Shown one piece after another: positions 7,841 through 16,262 of a DNA stretch of 38,044 bases (position 1 is the stretch's first letter; each line of letters opens with the position of its first letter). Position numbers and translations under genes: made by a program. The DNA is taken from assembly GCA_039024435.1 (NCBI GenBank), contig JBCCQH010000074.1, positions 1-38,044 on the forward strand, given 5' to 3'. This DNA is from JBCCQH01 sp039024435. GTDB lineage: Bacteria > Bacteroidota > Bacteroidia > J057 > JADKCL01. The notes beneath the pieces were generated by a model, which worked only from the letters and a program-made list of their open reading frames with translations, was not told the origin of the DNA and made no database searches.

Positions 7841-9670
7841 ATGAAAGCAACCTCACGACCGGGCTGGCGCAGGATCATCGCCGGCTGCTGCTGGGTAGCC
7901 GTAGTGGGCCTGCTGCCCGCCCAAGCCTACCAGTATACCTTGTCCTGGACCAATCCGCAGTCACATACCTATACCGTCGACTTGCAAACCACCCCGGCGA
8001 CGGGTGGCTATACCGATTTTCAAGTTCCGGCCTGGCGGCCGGGGCGCTATTACATCCAGGACTACGCAGCGGCGATTACGGGATTTTCGGCCGCTGATGC
8101 GTCGGGGGAAGCATTGGCCTGGAAAAAAATCGACAACAATACCTGGCGGGTCACCAATCCCCGCGGCGGGGACATCGCGATCCGCTACGGCGCTTTTGCC
8201 AATACGATGGATGCCGGTTCGAGTGTGTTGAGCAACGAGGAGGCCTACTTCAATCCGGTCAACTTTTTTCTCCACGTGCGGGATCGCTACGCGGCCCCTT
8301 GCACCTTGACCGTCGCCTCCATGCCCCCGGAATGGAAAGCCGCCACTGCGCTCAAGCGGGACAAGGGCGCGCACAATGTCTTCACGGCGGCCGATTACCA
8401 CGATTTTGTGGACGCGCCGACCATCCTTTCGCCCACCCTCAAGACCCTGCACAGCCGCATCGGGGAGACCGACTTTTACTTCCATTTTCAAGGTGAGTTC
8501 CCCGACGACAAGGAGGTGGAAGATGCCTACCAAACGAACATGGGCCAGATCATTCGCGAGCAAGCGGCGATTTTTGGAGGCTTGCCGCTTTCGGAATACC
8601 ATTTTATCTACCACCTGCTGCCCTACAACATGGGGCACGCGGTGGAGCACAAATTCAGCGCGGCTTTTGCGATGCCGGACCAGGTGGCGACCTCACCGGC
8701 GGCCATTGCCCGGCTGAACAGCATCTCTTCCCACGAATTTTTCCACCTCTGGAATGTAAAACGCATCCGGCCGGCGGTCATGTGGCCCTACAATTACCAG
8801 GATGAAGCGCACACGACTTTGCACTGGTTCACCGAAGGGGTGACCGACTACTACACCTCGCTGACGATGGCGCGTTGCGGTCTCTACGAGCGGCAAGTCT
8901 ACTTCAATATTCTGGCGCGGACGGTTGCGGCTTTGGAAAACAACTATGCCGCTCAGGTGGTCTCGCCTTCGCAGTCGAGCTTTGATTCGTGGCTGGACCG
9001 CTCGGAATACGGGATTCCGTACCACCGGATCTCGTATTACACCCTGGGATCGCGGGTGGGAATGTTGCTGGACCTCGAAATTCGGCGTCGTACCGAGGGT
9101 GAGCACAGCCTGGACGATGTCATGATGGACCTGTGGCGGGAGCACTACGAAAAAGACCGCGGTGTGGGCGAGGACGATGTGCAGCGGGCGGTCGAACGTG
9201 TAACCGGTGGCGATTGGCAGGAGTTCTTTACCCGCTACGTCCACGGCACCGAGTCCATGGACTACGCTGAAGTGTTTGAGTCCTTTGGGCTGCAATGGAT
9301 CGAAAAGGAGCAAACCGGGCTGGGACTGCAAAGACTGGGCATTCCGCGGCTCAAGGAAACGGAGTACGGCTTGCTTATTCCGAATGTGCTCCCGGGAACG
9401 GATGCGGATGAAGCTGGCCTGGGCGGCGGTGATGTCATCACGGAAATTCAGGGCATCAGCGCCCTCGCTTGGGACGCAAAAGGCTTTTTCGGCGAGTTCA
9501 AAGGCCCGGCAAAGTTGGAGATGAAGGTGTACCGGATGAATGTGGATGAGCCCCTTACGGTGACCTGGACAAACCGCTTTGTCCCCAAAACCTACGGCAT
9601 CAAGGAGCTCAAAAAACCCAAAAAGAAGCAAGTGCAGATGCTGGAAAGCTGGCTGGGCAGCAAGCAGTGA
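7841..9670 (+). CDS. M61 family metallopeptidase with C-terminal PDZ domain
   Basis: 609 residues with an N-terminal signal (residues about 1-29, WRRIIAGCCWVAVVGLLPAQA). The N-terminal M61 domain is recognisable by FQVPAWRPGRYYIQDYA. The zinc site is His298-Glu299-Phe-Phe-His302 (SSHEFFHLWNVKRIRP), with the third ligand Glu332 in WFTEGVTDYYT. A PDZ domain follows at about 480-570 (GLLIPNVLPGTDADEAGL, GGGDVITEIQGI). M61 enzymes are glycyl aminopeptidase-like and in Bacteroidota are exported; the PDZ may select substrates. All catalytic residues are intact and the length matches the family. The gene stands alone in its transcript. Confidence 0.93.
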   Translation: MKATSRPGWRRIIAGCCWVAVVGLLPAQAYQYTLSWTNPQSHTYTVDLQTTPATGGYTDFQVPAWRPGRYYIQDYAAAITGFSAADASGEALAWKKIDNNTWRVTNPRGGDIAIRYGAFANTMDAGSSVLSNEEAYFNPVNFFLHVRDRYAAPCTLTVASMPPEWKAATALKRDKGAHNVFTAADYHDFVDAPTILSPTLKTLHSRIGETDFYFHFQGEFPDDKEVEDAYQTNMGQIIREQAAIFGGLPLSEYHFIYHLLPYNMGHAVEHKFSAAFAMPDQVATSPAAIARLNSISSHEFFHLWNVKRIRPAVMWPYNYQDEAHTTLHWFTEGVTDYYTSLTMARCGLYERQVYFNILARTVAALENNYAAQVVSPSQSSFDSWLDRSEYGIPYHRISYYTLGSRVGMLLDLEIRRRTEGEHSLDDVMMDLWREHYEKDRGVGEDDVQRAVERVTGGDWQEFFTRYVHGTESMDYAEVFESFGLQWIEKEQTGLGLQRLGIPRLKETEYGLLIPNVLPGTDADEAGLGGGDVITEIQGISALAWDAKGFFGEFKGPAKLEMKVYRMNVDEPLTVTWTNRFVPKTYGIKELKKPKKKQVQMLESWLGSKQ

Positions 9671-9688
9671 TTTTTCCCCCGGAAAGCA

Positions 9689-9719
9689 TTTATTTTTTCG
9701 ATTTAGCTGCGTAAATTGA
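9689..9719 (+). promoter_or_regulatory. Putative promoter of the LamG-type T9SS cargo gene
   Basis: TTTA (9689-9692), 19 bases, then TAAATTGA (9712-9719) resemble the -33/-7 boxes. The -7 form GTAnnTTGA is the same as that ahead of 7841 and 13547. The ATG follows at 9771. Confidence 0.35.
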
Positions 9720-9770
9720 AGGAAGGGGAGGCGCATGTGGCAGAATCCCCAGTACCGTATTCAAAGTAAC

Positions 9771-12077
9771 ATGTACCGCATCCTTCAATTCCTCTTGCTT
9801 GCTCTCGGCATGAATTCACTGGTGTTCGCCCAAAATCCGGGGGCGGGCAGTTGTCTTTTCTTTAACGGGACCAACAATTACATCTCCATTCCGCACTCGA
9901 ATTCACTGGTCAATGATTCGGCGATTACCTTGGAAGCGTGGTTTTTGCCGGGCTCTTTTGGTTCCAATACTTGGGAAAATGTGATCCTCGGCAAGGACGG
10001 CTGGGCCCAGGGACCGCAAGGCTACACCCTCCGCTGCGGGGGAAACGGCGCGTTGTCCTTCAATTTCGGCACTGGTTCGAACTGGCAGGAAGTGCTGGTC
10101 CCGAATGTCTTGCAAACCCAAGCGTGGTACCACGTGGCGGCGACCTTTGACGGGAGCACGATGCGGCTTTACCTGAACGGGGTGGAAATCGGCACGACCA
10201 ATTATTCTGGAACGATTTCCAGCGGCAATTACGACCTCAATATTGCACGCATTCCCTACGCCATCACCGGTCCCCGCCACTTTAACGGCGAAGTCGACGA
10301 GGTCCGGGTTTGGCGGACTGCTTTGTCTCCGAACACGATCCGCGATTGGATGTGCCGCAAAGTGACGGCGTCCCATCCCGATTACGCGCAACTCGGAGGT
10401 TACTGGCGCTTTGACGACGGCGCCGGCCCGGCACTCACCGATCTGAGTCCCAATAGCAATACCGGTACTTTGGTGAGTGCTCCTTTGTGGGGCTTGTCCG
10501 GTGCGGCCATCGGCGATACCAGCTTGTACGCCTACGGTGGAGCGGTCAGCCTCAATATGCCGGGGATGACCGGCGGCAGTTTCCTCCTGGACAATGTCTC
10601 GGGGACGCCCGATGGGGTACAGCTCTACCGCATCAACGAAGCGCCCGACTTGGCGAATTTGCCGGCGGGCTACGTGAGCTTTGATAGCAGCTATTACGGG
10701 GTGTACATGATTTCCAATTCCAGTCACACCTTTGATGTCACGCTGGACTACGGCCCGAATCCCTACATCGGGGCAAATGACGGCTGCAACGCAGCCATCG
10801 CCGGACGCATCGCCAACAATTCCGCCGTTTGGTCGGATATTGCGGTGACCCGCGACCTCACGCAGTCGCGCCTGATCCGTTCTACCATCGGCGCACAACA
10901 ATTCATTCTTGGACGCAACCTACAACCTTATCCATTGGTGGCCCTGGGCCACGTCAATTTCTGTGTGGGGGATACGGCAGAGCTGGCGACCAACCCGGGC
11001 ACGGGCTTGAGTTATGCGTGGTATCTGAACGGCAGTCCGATCTCGGGCGCGACCAGCACCAATTATTTCGCCACTCAGGCGGGCGACTATTACCTCGAAG
11101 TGAGTGACAGCCAGTGCACCTGGCGCACTGACACCGCTACCGTGACCGTGTACGCGCTGCCCGCGGTATCGCAAATGGCCCTCGGCGGCGTCTGCATCGA
11201 TGCCGGACTGCAAGCTTTGTCCGGGATGCCCATCGGCGGTAGTTTCAGTGGACCGGGCATTTCCGGCGGCCAATTTGATCCCTTGCAGGCCGGTTTGGGG
11301 AGTTCGCCCGTCTTTTACACCTTTACCGATTCCAATCAATGCGCGGCCACCGATTCTCAGTTTGTGACCGTCCACCCGACCCCCAGTGCGGTATTTTCCA
11401 ATCCCGCTGATGTCTGCGAAAACGATCCTTCTTTCCCCTTGACCGGTGCGAATCCGAGTGGGGGGACCTACCTCGGTCCGGGCGTCAGCGCCAACGATTT
11501 CTTCCCCGCGAGTGTCGGGCCGGGGAATTATCCTTTGCAGTACGTGGTGGTGGATTCCAACGGCTGTACCGACACCGCAGCGGCGGCCATCACAGTCAAC
11601 GCCAATCCTACGACGCCGACAATCACGCTAGCCGGGAATACTTTGACCTCTTCGGCAGCGACGGGCAATCAGTGGCAACTCAATGGCACCGACATTCCCG
11701 GGGCCACCGCCAATACTTATGTGATGGCGATGACCGGTTTCTATACGCTGATTGTGACCGATTCCAACGGCTGCGTTTCGGATCCCAGTATGGGGATTAC
11801 TTTTGTGGGCCAGGCAGAATCGGAATTGATCCGCTGGGAAGTAGGGCCGAATCCGGTGCGGGATCGGCTCCGGGTCGAATGGGCGGGAAGCGCCGGCGCC
11901 AACTACGCTTTGGAATTGCGGGACCTGCGCGGGCGGGTACTGTACCATGCTGCCGCCCAAATGGATCGGGCCGATGGCAGGGCTGAGATTTCCCTGGTGG
12001 ACTGTGCGGCGGGGATTTACCTGCTGCAACTGCGGATTGGGGAGCGCCGGGTCACGGCGAAGGTGGTGCGCGAATAG
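9771..12077 (+). CDS. T9SS-secreted surface protein with LamG/concanavalin-like domain and Ig-like repeats
   Basis: 768 residues from the ATG at 9771. The longer frame from 9735 is rejected because this Met starts the signal peptide MYRILQFLLLALGMNSLVFAQ. Residues about 25-210 form a LamG-like jelly-roll (SCLFFNGTNNYISIPHS, ITLEAWFLPG, WYHVAATFDGSTMRLYLNG, VDEVRVWRTALS). Beta-rich Ig/PKD-like modules follow, some Thr-rich (ATDSQFVTVHPTPSA). The last 80 or so residues (VGPNPVRDRLRVEW to GIYLLQLRIGERRVTAKVV) are a type-A T9SS sorting domain, so the protein is exported through the outer membrane and surface-attached or released. LamG domains bind glycans or proteins. No enzyme domain was seen. 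Confidence 0.9.
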   Translation: MYRILQFLLLALGMNSLVFAQNPGAGSCLFFNGTNNYISIPHSNSLVNDSAITLEAWFLPGSFGSNTWENVILGKDGWAQGPQGYTLRCGGNGALSFNFGTGSNWQEVLVPNVLQTQAWYHVAATFDGSTMRLYLNGVEIGTTNYSGTISSGNYDLNIARIPYAITGPRHFNGEVDEVRVWRTALSPNTIRDWMCRKVTASHPDYAQLGGYWRFDDGAGPALTDLSPNSNTGTLVSAPLWGLSGAAIGDTSLYAYGGAVSLNMPGMTGGSFLLDNVSGTPDGVQLYRINEAPDLANLPAGYVSFDSSYYGVYMISNSSHTFDVTLDYGPNPYIGANDGCNAAIAGRIANNSAVWSDIAVTRDLTQSRLIRSTIGAQQFILGRNLQPYPLVALGHVNFCVGDTAELATNPGTGLSYAWYLNGSPISGATSTNYFATQAGDYYLEVSDSQCTWRTDTATVTVYALPAVSQMALGGVCIDAGLQALSGMPIGGSFSGPGISGGQFDPLQAGLGSSPVFYTFTDSNQCAATDSQFVTVHPTPSAVFSNPADVCENDPSFPLTGANPSGGTYLGPGVSANDFFPASVGPGNYPLQYVVVDSNGCTDTAAAAITVNANPTTPTITLAGNTLTSSAATGNQWQLNGTDIPGATANTYVMAMTGFYTLIVTDSNGCVSDPSMGITFVGQAESELIRWEVGPNPVRDRLRVEWAGSAGANYALELRDLRGRVLYHAAAQMDRADGRAEISLVDCAAGIYLLQLRIGERRVTAKVVRE

Positions 12078-12215
12078 GCCGTGGCTGGTTGCGGCCAATG
12101 GGGACGCGCACCAGAGAAAGCGGGAAAGATCTGTGCGGGTTTGGGCGCGAAGATTTTTTCGCACCGCAATTCCCAGCGTAAATCTATCCCCGGTGCCCTT
12201 AGGTGATCGGAAGCC

Positions 12216-12244
12216 CTTGAAATCCATTAATTTTGCGTATTTTG
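12216..12244 (+). promoter_or_regulatory. Promoter region of the DUF5989 gene
   Basis: CTTG (12216-12219), 18 bases, then TATTTTG (12238-12244) fit the pattern. An alternative exact -7 match, TAATTTTG, lies at 12228-12235. The ATG is at 12268. No gene is visible in the 190-base spacer. Confidence 0.45.
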
Positions 12245-12267
12245 CTCGCAAAGAAGAGAGTTCAACT

Positions 12268-12417
12268 ATGGATTTCCTGAAAGACCTTTTCAAATTTCTC
12301 TGGCAGCGCAAAAAGTGGTGGCTCACGCCGATCATCCTGGTGTTGCTGCTGATCGGAGCCTTGCTCATCTTTGGCGGTGGCAGCGCAATTGCTCCGTTTA
12401 TTTACACCCTTTTCTAA
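12268..12417 (+). CDS. DUF5989 family small membrane protein
   Basis: 49 residues: a basic amphipathic N-terminus (MDFLKDLFKFLWQRKKWW), one membrane helix (PIILVLLLIGALLIF) and the conserved end GGSAIAPFIYTLF. This is the DUF5989 pattern. In other genomes the family often lies beside SxtJ-like and carbamoyltransferase genes of envelope-glycan clusters, but no such neighbours are present here. The start is fixed by the length of the family and by the promoter-like boxes just upstream. Its role is unknown. Confidence 0.85.
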   Translation: MDFLKDLFKFLWQRKKWWLTPIILVLLLIGALLIFGGGSAIAPFIYTLF

Positions 12418-12423
12418 ACCCAA

Positions 12424-12512
12424 GATTGGGAATTTTCAATTGCTAAATTTTCGATTTCCAATGAACGATTCGGTCAGTTTCCAATAGGAAAATTTCCGAT
12501 TGTCAATTGTTT
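12424..12512. repeat. Intergenic AATTG / TTTCC word cluster
   Basis: Between the DUF5989 stop and the next gene lie repeated words such as AATTTTCAATTG, GATTTCCAATG, TTTCCAATAGGAAA and TTTCCGATTGTCAATTG. They belong to the same family as those at 143-238 and 1430-1506. Confidence 0.55.
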
Positions 12513-12532
12513 TCGACTGAACTACAGATACT

Positions 12533-12555
12533 CAGAAATCAGAAATCAGAAATCA
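12533..12555. repeat. Three tandem AGAAATC heptamers
   Basis: The heptamer AGAAATC occurs three times in exact tandem (12534-12554), ending one base before the ATG at 12556. It therefore sits where a ribosome-binding region would be. A second, longer array is at 275-310. Confidence 0.75.
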
Positions 12556-13401
12556 ATGATTAGATGCATCGCATTTTTTGTCGCATTGTTGTGGGTCGTG
12601 GTTTTGCCGGCGCAGCCCAAGAGTTGTTGTGAGACCGAATGTGCCACCCCTACCGCGGCATTTGCTTCGCTGGGCATGGAAGTCGATTTCCGTACCACCC
12701 ACGCCAACCCCACCGGGTTTATCTTGGAAGATCCCCGGGGCACCGCGGTTAAGTTTTTGACGCCGGATGGACAAACCGCCAATGGTTATTACATCCCGGC
12801 TGAGACACCCTCGCCGAATTATTTATTGGTCATCCACGAATGGTGGGGACTCAATGATTACGTCCGCAATGAGAGCGACCGCCTCCACGCTGCCCTCGGC
12901 AATGTCAACGTGCTCGCCCTCGATCTTTACGACGGGAAGGTGGCGACCGAACGTGCCCAAGCCGCCGAGTACATGCGCGGAGCATCAGAAGAACGGATCC
13001 GGGCCATCGTCCGGGGAGCCCTGAACAATGTCGGACCACAGGCCAAGGTACAAACCATCGGTTGGTGCTTTGGCGGAGGCTGGTCCCACCAAACGGCGAT
13101 CATGGCCGGAACCCAAGCGAGTGGGTGCGTGATCTACTACGGCATGCCGGAATCGGACCCGGAAAAGCTCGGCGCATTGCAAGCTCCGGTATTGGGTATA
13201 TTTGCCGGGCAGGACAAATGGATCAATGGGGAGGTCGTGGCAAAATTCGAAGGGGCCATGCGAGAAGCCGGCAAAACGGTGACCACCAAGACGTTTGATG
13301 CCGCCCACGCTTTCGCCAATCCCAGCCGCGATATCTACGACGAAACGGCGACTCGGGAAGCCAACCAAATGGCCCTTGATTTTCTGAAAGCTCATTTTTA
13401 A
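12556..13401 (+). CDS. Exported dienelactone hydrolase family protein
   Basis: 281 residues. Residues 1-19 are a signal peptide (CIAFFVALLWVVVLPAQ). The catalytic domain shows Glu95 in HEWWGLNDY, nucleophile Cys171 in Gly-Trp-Cys-Phe-Gly-Gly, Asp220 in FAGQDKWIN and His251 in DAAHAFANPS: the Cys-His-Asp triad and the partner Glu of dienelactone hydrolases. The family hydrolyses dienelactones and, more broadly, esters; the physiological substrate is unknown. A Cys-rich stretch (SCCETEC) follows the signal, which may be a metal or disulfide site. The ATG is immediately preceded by AGAAATC repeats. Confidence 0.9.
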   Translation: MIRCIAFFVALLWVVVLPAQPKSCCETECATPTAAFASLGMEVDFRTTHANPTGFILEDPRGTAVKFLTPDGQTANGYYIPAETPSPNYLLVIHEWWGLNDYVRNESDRLHAALGNVNVLALDLYDGKVATERAQAAEYMRGASEERIRAIVRGALNNVGPQAKVQTIGWCFGGGWSHQTAIMAGTQASGCVIYYGMPESDPEKLGALQAPVLGIFAGQDKWINGEVVAKFEGAMREAGKTVTTKTFDAAHAFANPSRDIYDETATREANQMALDFLKAHF

Positions 13402-13500
13402 GGGAACAATTACCAGTCCGTAGTAATCCGAAGGCCATTCTTCGGGCGGAGACAGTTTGCCGGTTTCGAAGACAAATTCGCAAAAAATACCGGGCAAAAA

Positions 13501-13530
13501 TGTGCGGCCTGACATATTTCCGTATCTTGA
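13501..13530 (+). promoter_or_regulatory. Putative promoter of the repeat-rich T9SS cargo gene
   Basis: TGTG (13501-13504), 18 bases, then TATCTTGA (13523-13530), preceded by CG as at other starts in this window. The ATG is at 13547. Confidence 0.4.
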
Positions 13531-13546
13531 AAAGAGAGAACAGAAT

Positions 13547-15391
13547 ATGATCGTCCGATTTTTATCCTTGGTTGCCGGCTTGCTGCTTGTTTTGGTGCTG
13601 ACCAATTCTTGGACTTGGTCGCAGCAGACCTATTCCCGTTTCAGTGCGCGCTACGATGGGGGAGATGTCGAGTACGGTTTTGGGGTGTGTGAGTCGCCCG
13701 AAGGGAATTTTACGGTAGCGGGCTTCATGGGATTTGGGCCGGGGGGCTCAGATGCCTGCATCATGCAATTGGATCCGGGCGGGACGCAGCTTTGGACGAT
13801 GGCCTATGGGGGCAGTGGTTACGAAGAAGCCCGCGCGATTGCGGTGACGCGGGACAGTGGCTACATTTTTGTCGGTCAGACGAGCAGCTTTGGTGCGGGA
13901 AGCAGTGATGTCTTGGTGGCCAAGCTGGATGCCACCGGGCAAGTCGACTGGGCGCGGGCCATCGGTGGAACCGGCAGCGATGTCGGTGTGGCGGTCGATA
14001 CGACGACCGACGGCGGGTACATTGTGGGCGGTTATACGCGGTCATTTGGCGCCGGAAGTAACGATGGGTATTTCATCAAATTAAGCGCAGTGGGTGCGGT
14101 AGAATGGACCCGGACCGTTGGCGGGCTTCAGGCCGAACTGATATACGATGTGGTCCAAACTCCGGGGGGAGGATATTCGGGCGCCGGTTACACCACCTCT
14201 TTTGGGGGCCCGGCCACGGAATATTATCTGGTCCAACTCAGCAGCACCGGCACCCTCATCAATACCGTCACCTACGGGGGCAACAGCTCGGACAACGGCT
14301 TCGGGCTGATTGCGACCACGGATGGGGGATTGATGCTCTACGGTTACTCCTCCGGATTCGGCACCGGAGGCAACGAGGGCATGCTGATCAAAACCGATGC
14401 CAGTGGCGGTGTCACTTGGGCGCGGACCTACGGTTCACCGGCGATGGACCGGATTTTTCACGTGGCCGAAACCCCGGACGGACAGTACGTGGCCACCGGC
14501 GAGACCACGACCAATACTTTTGGGGCGGGCGACCAGCAAGTCATCCAGGTCAATTCTACCGGCGACATTGTGTGGGCGCGCCATTACGGCACGTCGGTGG
14601 ATGAAACGGGATTTGGTGCTTCGGTGCCCACTTCGGATGGAGGGCTGATCCTCGCGGCCTGGGACGACAACGATGAAGATATTCTGCTGAACAAGATGGA
14701 TTCGCTGGGGGAAAATGGCTGTAACAACGCGGTGACTTCCCTTACCATTACGACCCCAGCGCTGGTGATCAACAGTGGCGGGACTGCCGGATCGGGCGGA
14801 ACTGTCACCAATGTTTCGCTGCCCGCCACGCCCAATGCGCTCACGCAAGTACCTTATTGTTCGAATGTCCTGCCGGTGGGCGAAGTGACGCTGCGGGCAG
14901 AAAATTTAGGGCGGCACAACCATATCTCCTGGGAACTAGCGGAGCCACACTTGGTGCTGCGTTTGGTCCTGGAGCGAAGCGGGGACGGTGTGGCGTACAC
15001 GGTGCTGCACCGCGCGTCGGACATCGTTGCGACCGGTCACTACCGGGATCCAGCGGGTCAGGGGGAAGTGGTGTACTATCGCTTGGCGCTTACCGATCAG
15101 AATGGACAGCAGTATTTTTCAAAAGTCCGGCGCGTAGTCACCGAGGGGCTGCTGCGTAGGGTGGGCTGGACATTTGCCGGAGAACACCCGGGGGCCCGGG
15201 AGATTGCCGGATTGGCGGTCGACGCGGCAATGGCTTGGGAAATGCGGGACGTGACGGGAAAATTGCTGGCCCAGGGGGCCGTGGCCGCCGGAGAAACGGC
15301 GGTGCTGGACCTGCCTACGGTGGCGCCGGGCATGTATTTGCTGCGCTTGCAGCAGGCCGGACGGGTGACGGTGGTCCGGGTGTTGCGGTGA
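13547..15391 (+). CDS. T9SS-secreted beta-propeller-like repeat protein
   Basis: 614 residues from the ATG at 13547. The internal Met of a longer frame is chosen because it begins the signal peptide MIVRFLSLVAGLLLVLVLTNSWTW. About seven repeats of 50-55 residues follow, with the pattern DGG(Y/L)I..G.T.SFGAG..D....K.D..G.V.WAR..GG, as in GGYIVGGYTRSFGAGSNDG. This is typical of blade-type repeats of secreted Bacteroidota proteins. The C-terminus (ending PGMYLLRLQQAGRVTVVRVLR) is a type-A T9SS sorting domain. It is a surface or released protein, with no enzyme motif seen. Confidence 0.87.
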   Translation: MIVRFLSLVAGLLLVLVLTNSWTWSQQTYSRFSARYDGGDVEYGFGVCESPEGNFTVAGFMGFGPGGSDACIMQLDPGGTQLWTMAYGGSGYEEARAIAVTRDSGYIFVGQTSSFGAGSSDVLVAKLDATGQVDWARAIGGTGSDVGVAVDTTTDGGYIVGGYTRSFGAGSNDGYFIKLSAVGAVEWTRTVGGLQAELIYDVVQTPGGGYSGAGYTTSFGGPATEYYLVQLSSTGTLINTVTYGGNSSDNGFGLIATTDGGLMLYGYSSGFGTGGNEGMLIKTDASGGVTWARTYGSPAMDRIFHVAETPDGQYVATGETTTNTFGAGDQQVIQVNSTGDIVWARHYGTSVDETGFGASVPTSDGGLILAAWDDNDEDILLNKMDSLGENGCNNAVTSLTITTPALVINSGGTAGSGGTVTNVSLPATPNALTQVPYCSNVLPVGEVTLRAENLGRHNHISWELAEPHLVLRLVLERSGDGVAYTVLHRASDIVATGHYRDPAGQGEVVYYRLALTDQNGQQYFSKVRRVVTEGLLRRVGWTFAGEHPGAREIAGLAVDAAMAWEMRDVTGKLLAQGAVAAGETAVLDLPTVAPGMYLLRLQQAGRVTVVRVLR

Positions 15392-15579
15392 GTGGGGTTT
15401 CGGTTGAGTTGGATGAGGCCTACGTTTAATTTTTCATGGTCGGTGATGAGTTCCCGAAGGCGATGGCGGGGTTATCGGAGGTTGGGAAATCAGAAATATG
15501 TAGATGCTCCCGGCATCGCTCAGTGAAAATACTCCCCTTACATCCCATTCCCCCAATTCCCAAAAAATGCCGCCAACCC

Positions 15580-15610
15580 TTCGCTCACGGCGGCGGGTGG
15601 CTTATATTTG
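15580..15610 (+). promoter_or_regulatory. Promoter with exact TAnnTTTG -7 box
   Basis: TTCG (15580-15583), 19 bases, then TATATTTG (15603-15610) fit the -33/-7 consensus with one mismatch. An ATG at 15615 would be leaderless; the ATG at 15633 leaves a short 5' UTR, which is why I prefer it. Confidence 0.6.
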
Positions 15611-15632
15611 CGCCATGTCCAGGGACAGCCTC

Positions 15633-16004
15633 ATGAACATTTGGGAGCGCGTACGCGATGAAATTCGCCGTCAACGCGGTGCAACCCGTTTCCGGGGGGT
15701 AGAGGTGCATCTGGTGCCCAAGCGCCAGGTGCGGCTTCCGGCGGAGCCGCGGGGCAGCCGCTTGGGCAAACGGGAGTACGTCATTCATTTGAGCGACGCC
15801 GAGTCCGAGGTCTGGGTGCAAGAAGTTCCGGGGGACCGGAAATGGAAAATCCAGGAATTTGACATGGACTTGGAGGCCCTGGTGCGCTACGCGGTCGATC
15901 TGTGCCGCGGCGAGGAATACCTGCACACCAACAGCAAAACGGCCGATTACCGAAAAGAATTGGAAAACAATGGGGAATCTAAGGATGGAAAAGAAGATGC
16001 TTAA
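15633..16004 (+). CDS. Small soluble protein of unknown function
   Basis: 123 residues from the ATG at 15633 (alternative ATG at 15615, directly abutting the promoter). It starts MNIWERVRDEIRRQRGATRF, with a basic middle (HLVPKRQVRLPAEPRGS) and an acidic, Lys/Asp-rich end. There is no signal peptide, membrane segment or known motif. The promoter directly ahead supports it as a real gene. I do not recognise a family. Confidence 0.65.
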   Translation: MNIWERVRDEIRRQRGATRFRGVEVHLVPKRQVRLPAEPRGSRLGKREYVIHLSDAESEVWVQEVPGDRKWKIQEFDMDLEALVRYAVDLCRGEEYLHTNSKTADYRKELENNGESKDGKEDA

Positions 16005-16011
16005 AAGCAAG

Positions 16012-16031
16012 AAAGGGCAAAATAGCCCTTT
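16012..16031 (-). terminator. Terminator of the tRNA transcript
   Basis: A 7-bp stem (AAAGGGC 16012-16018 / GCCCTTT 16025-16031) has loop AAAATA. Read on the minus strand it is followed by CTTGCTTTT and lies just after the tRNA-Leu 3' end. It also lies just after the plus-strand stop at 16004. Confidence 0.75.
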
Positions 16032-16037
16032 GTTTCG

Positions 16038-16121
16038 TGCCCAGAGGGAGATTCGAACTCCCACGCCATTTCTAGCACTACCCCCTCAAGATAGCGTGTC
16101 TACCAATTCCACCACCTGGGC
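16038..16121 (-). tRNA. tRNA-Leu (GAG)
   Basis: An 84-nt class II tRNA. The acceptor stem GCCCAGG/TCTGGGC pairs, with one G-T, followed by discriminator A. The anticodon stem CTATC/GGTAG encloses loop TTGAGGG, so the anticodon is GAG. The variable arm is long and the T-loop TTCGAAT is standard. CCA is not encoded. Confidence 0.95.
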
Positions 16122-16124
16122 GAG

Positions 16125-16200
16125 TGGTGATTCGGCTGGGGCTCGAACCCAGGACCCTCTGCTTAAAAGGCAGATGCTCTACCAACTGAGCTACCGAATC
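16125..16200 (-). tRNA. tRNA-Lys (TTT) with encoded CCA
   Basis: A 73-nt tRNA plus encoded CCA (16125-16127). Acceptor stem GATTCGG/CCGAATC; anticodon stem TCTGC/GCAGA with loop CTTTTAA, so the anticodon is TTT; T-loop TTCGAGC. It lies 3 bases upstream of tRNA-Leu on the same strand, so both are cotranscribed. Confidence 0.96.
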
Positions 16201-16231
16201 TTCGATCATAGATCGAGTTCCAAAGGGAGCA

Positions 16232-16262
16232 CAAAGATAGGGAGTATGTTCTCAATGTCAAA
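16232..16262 (-). promoter_or_regulatory. Consensus Bacteroidota promoter of the tRNA-Lys/tRNA-Leu operon
   Basis: On the minus strand TTTG (16259-16262), 19 bases, then TATCTTTG (16232-16239) match the -33/-7 consensus at every defined base, 31 bases ahead of the tRNA-Lys 5' end. The -33 box lies inside the first codons of the divergent plus-strand gene. Confidence 0.85.

Noticed and set aside
13428..13445. CCGAAG/CTTCGG hairpin after the dienelactone hydrolase gene
   Set aside because: Only 6 bp and no T-run; too weak to call a terminator.
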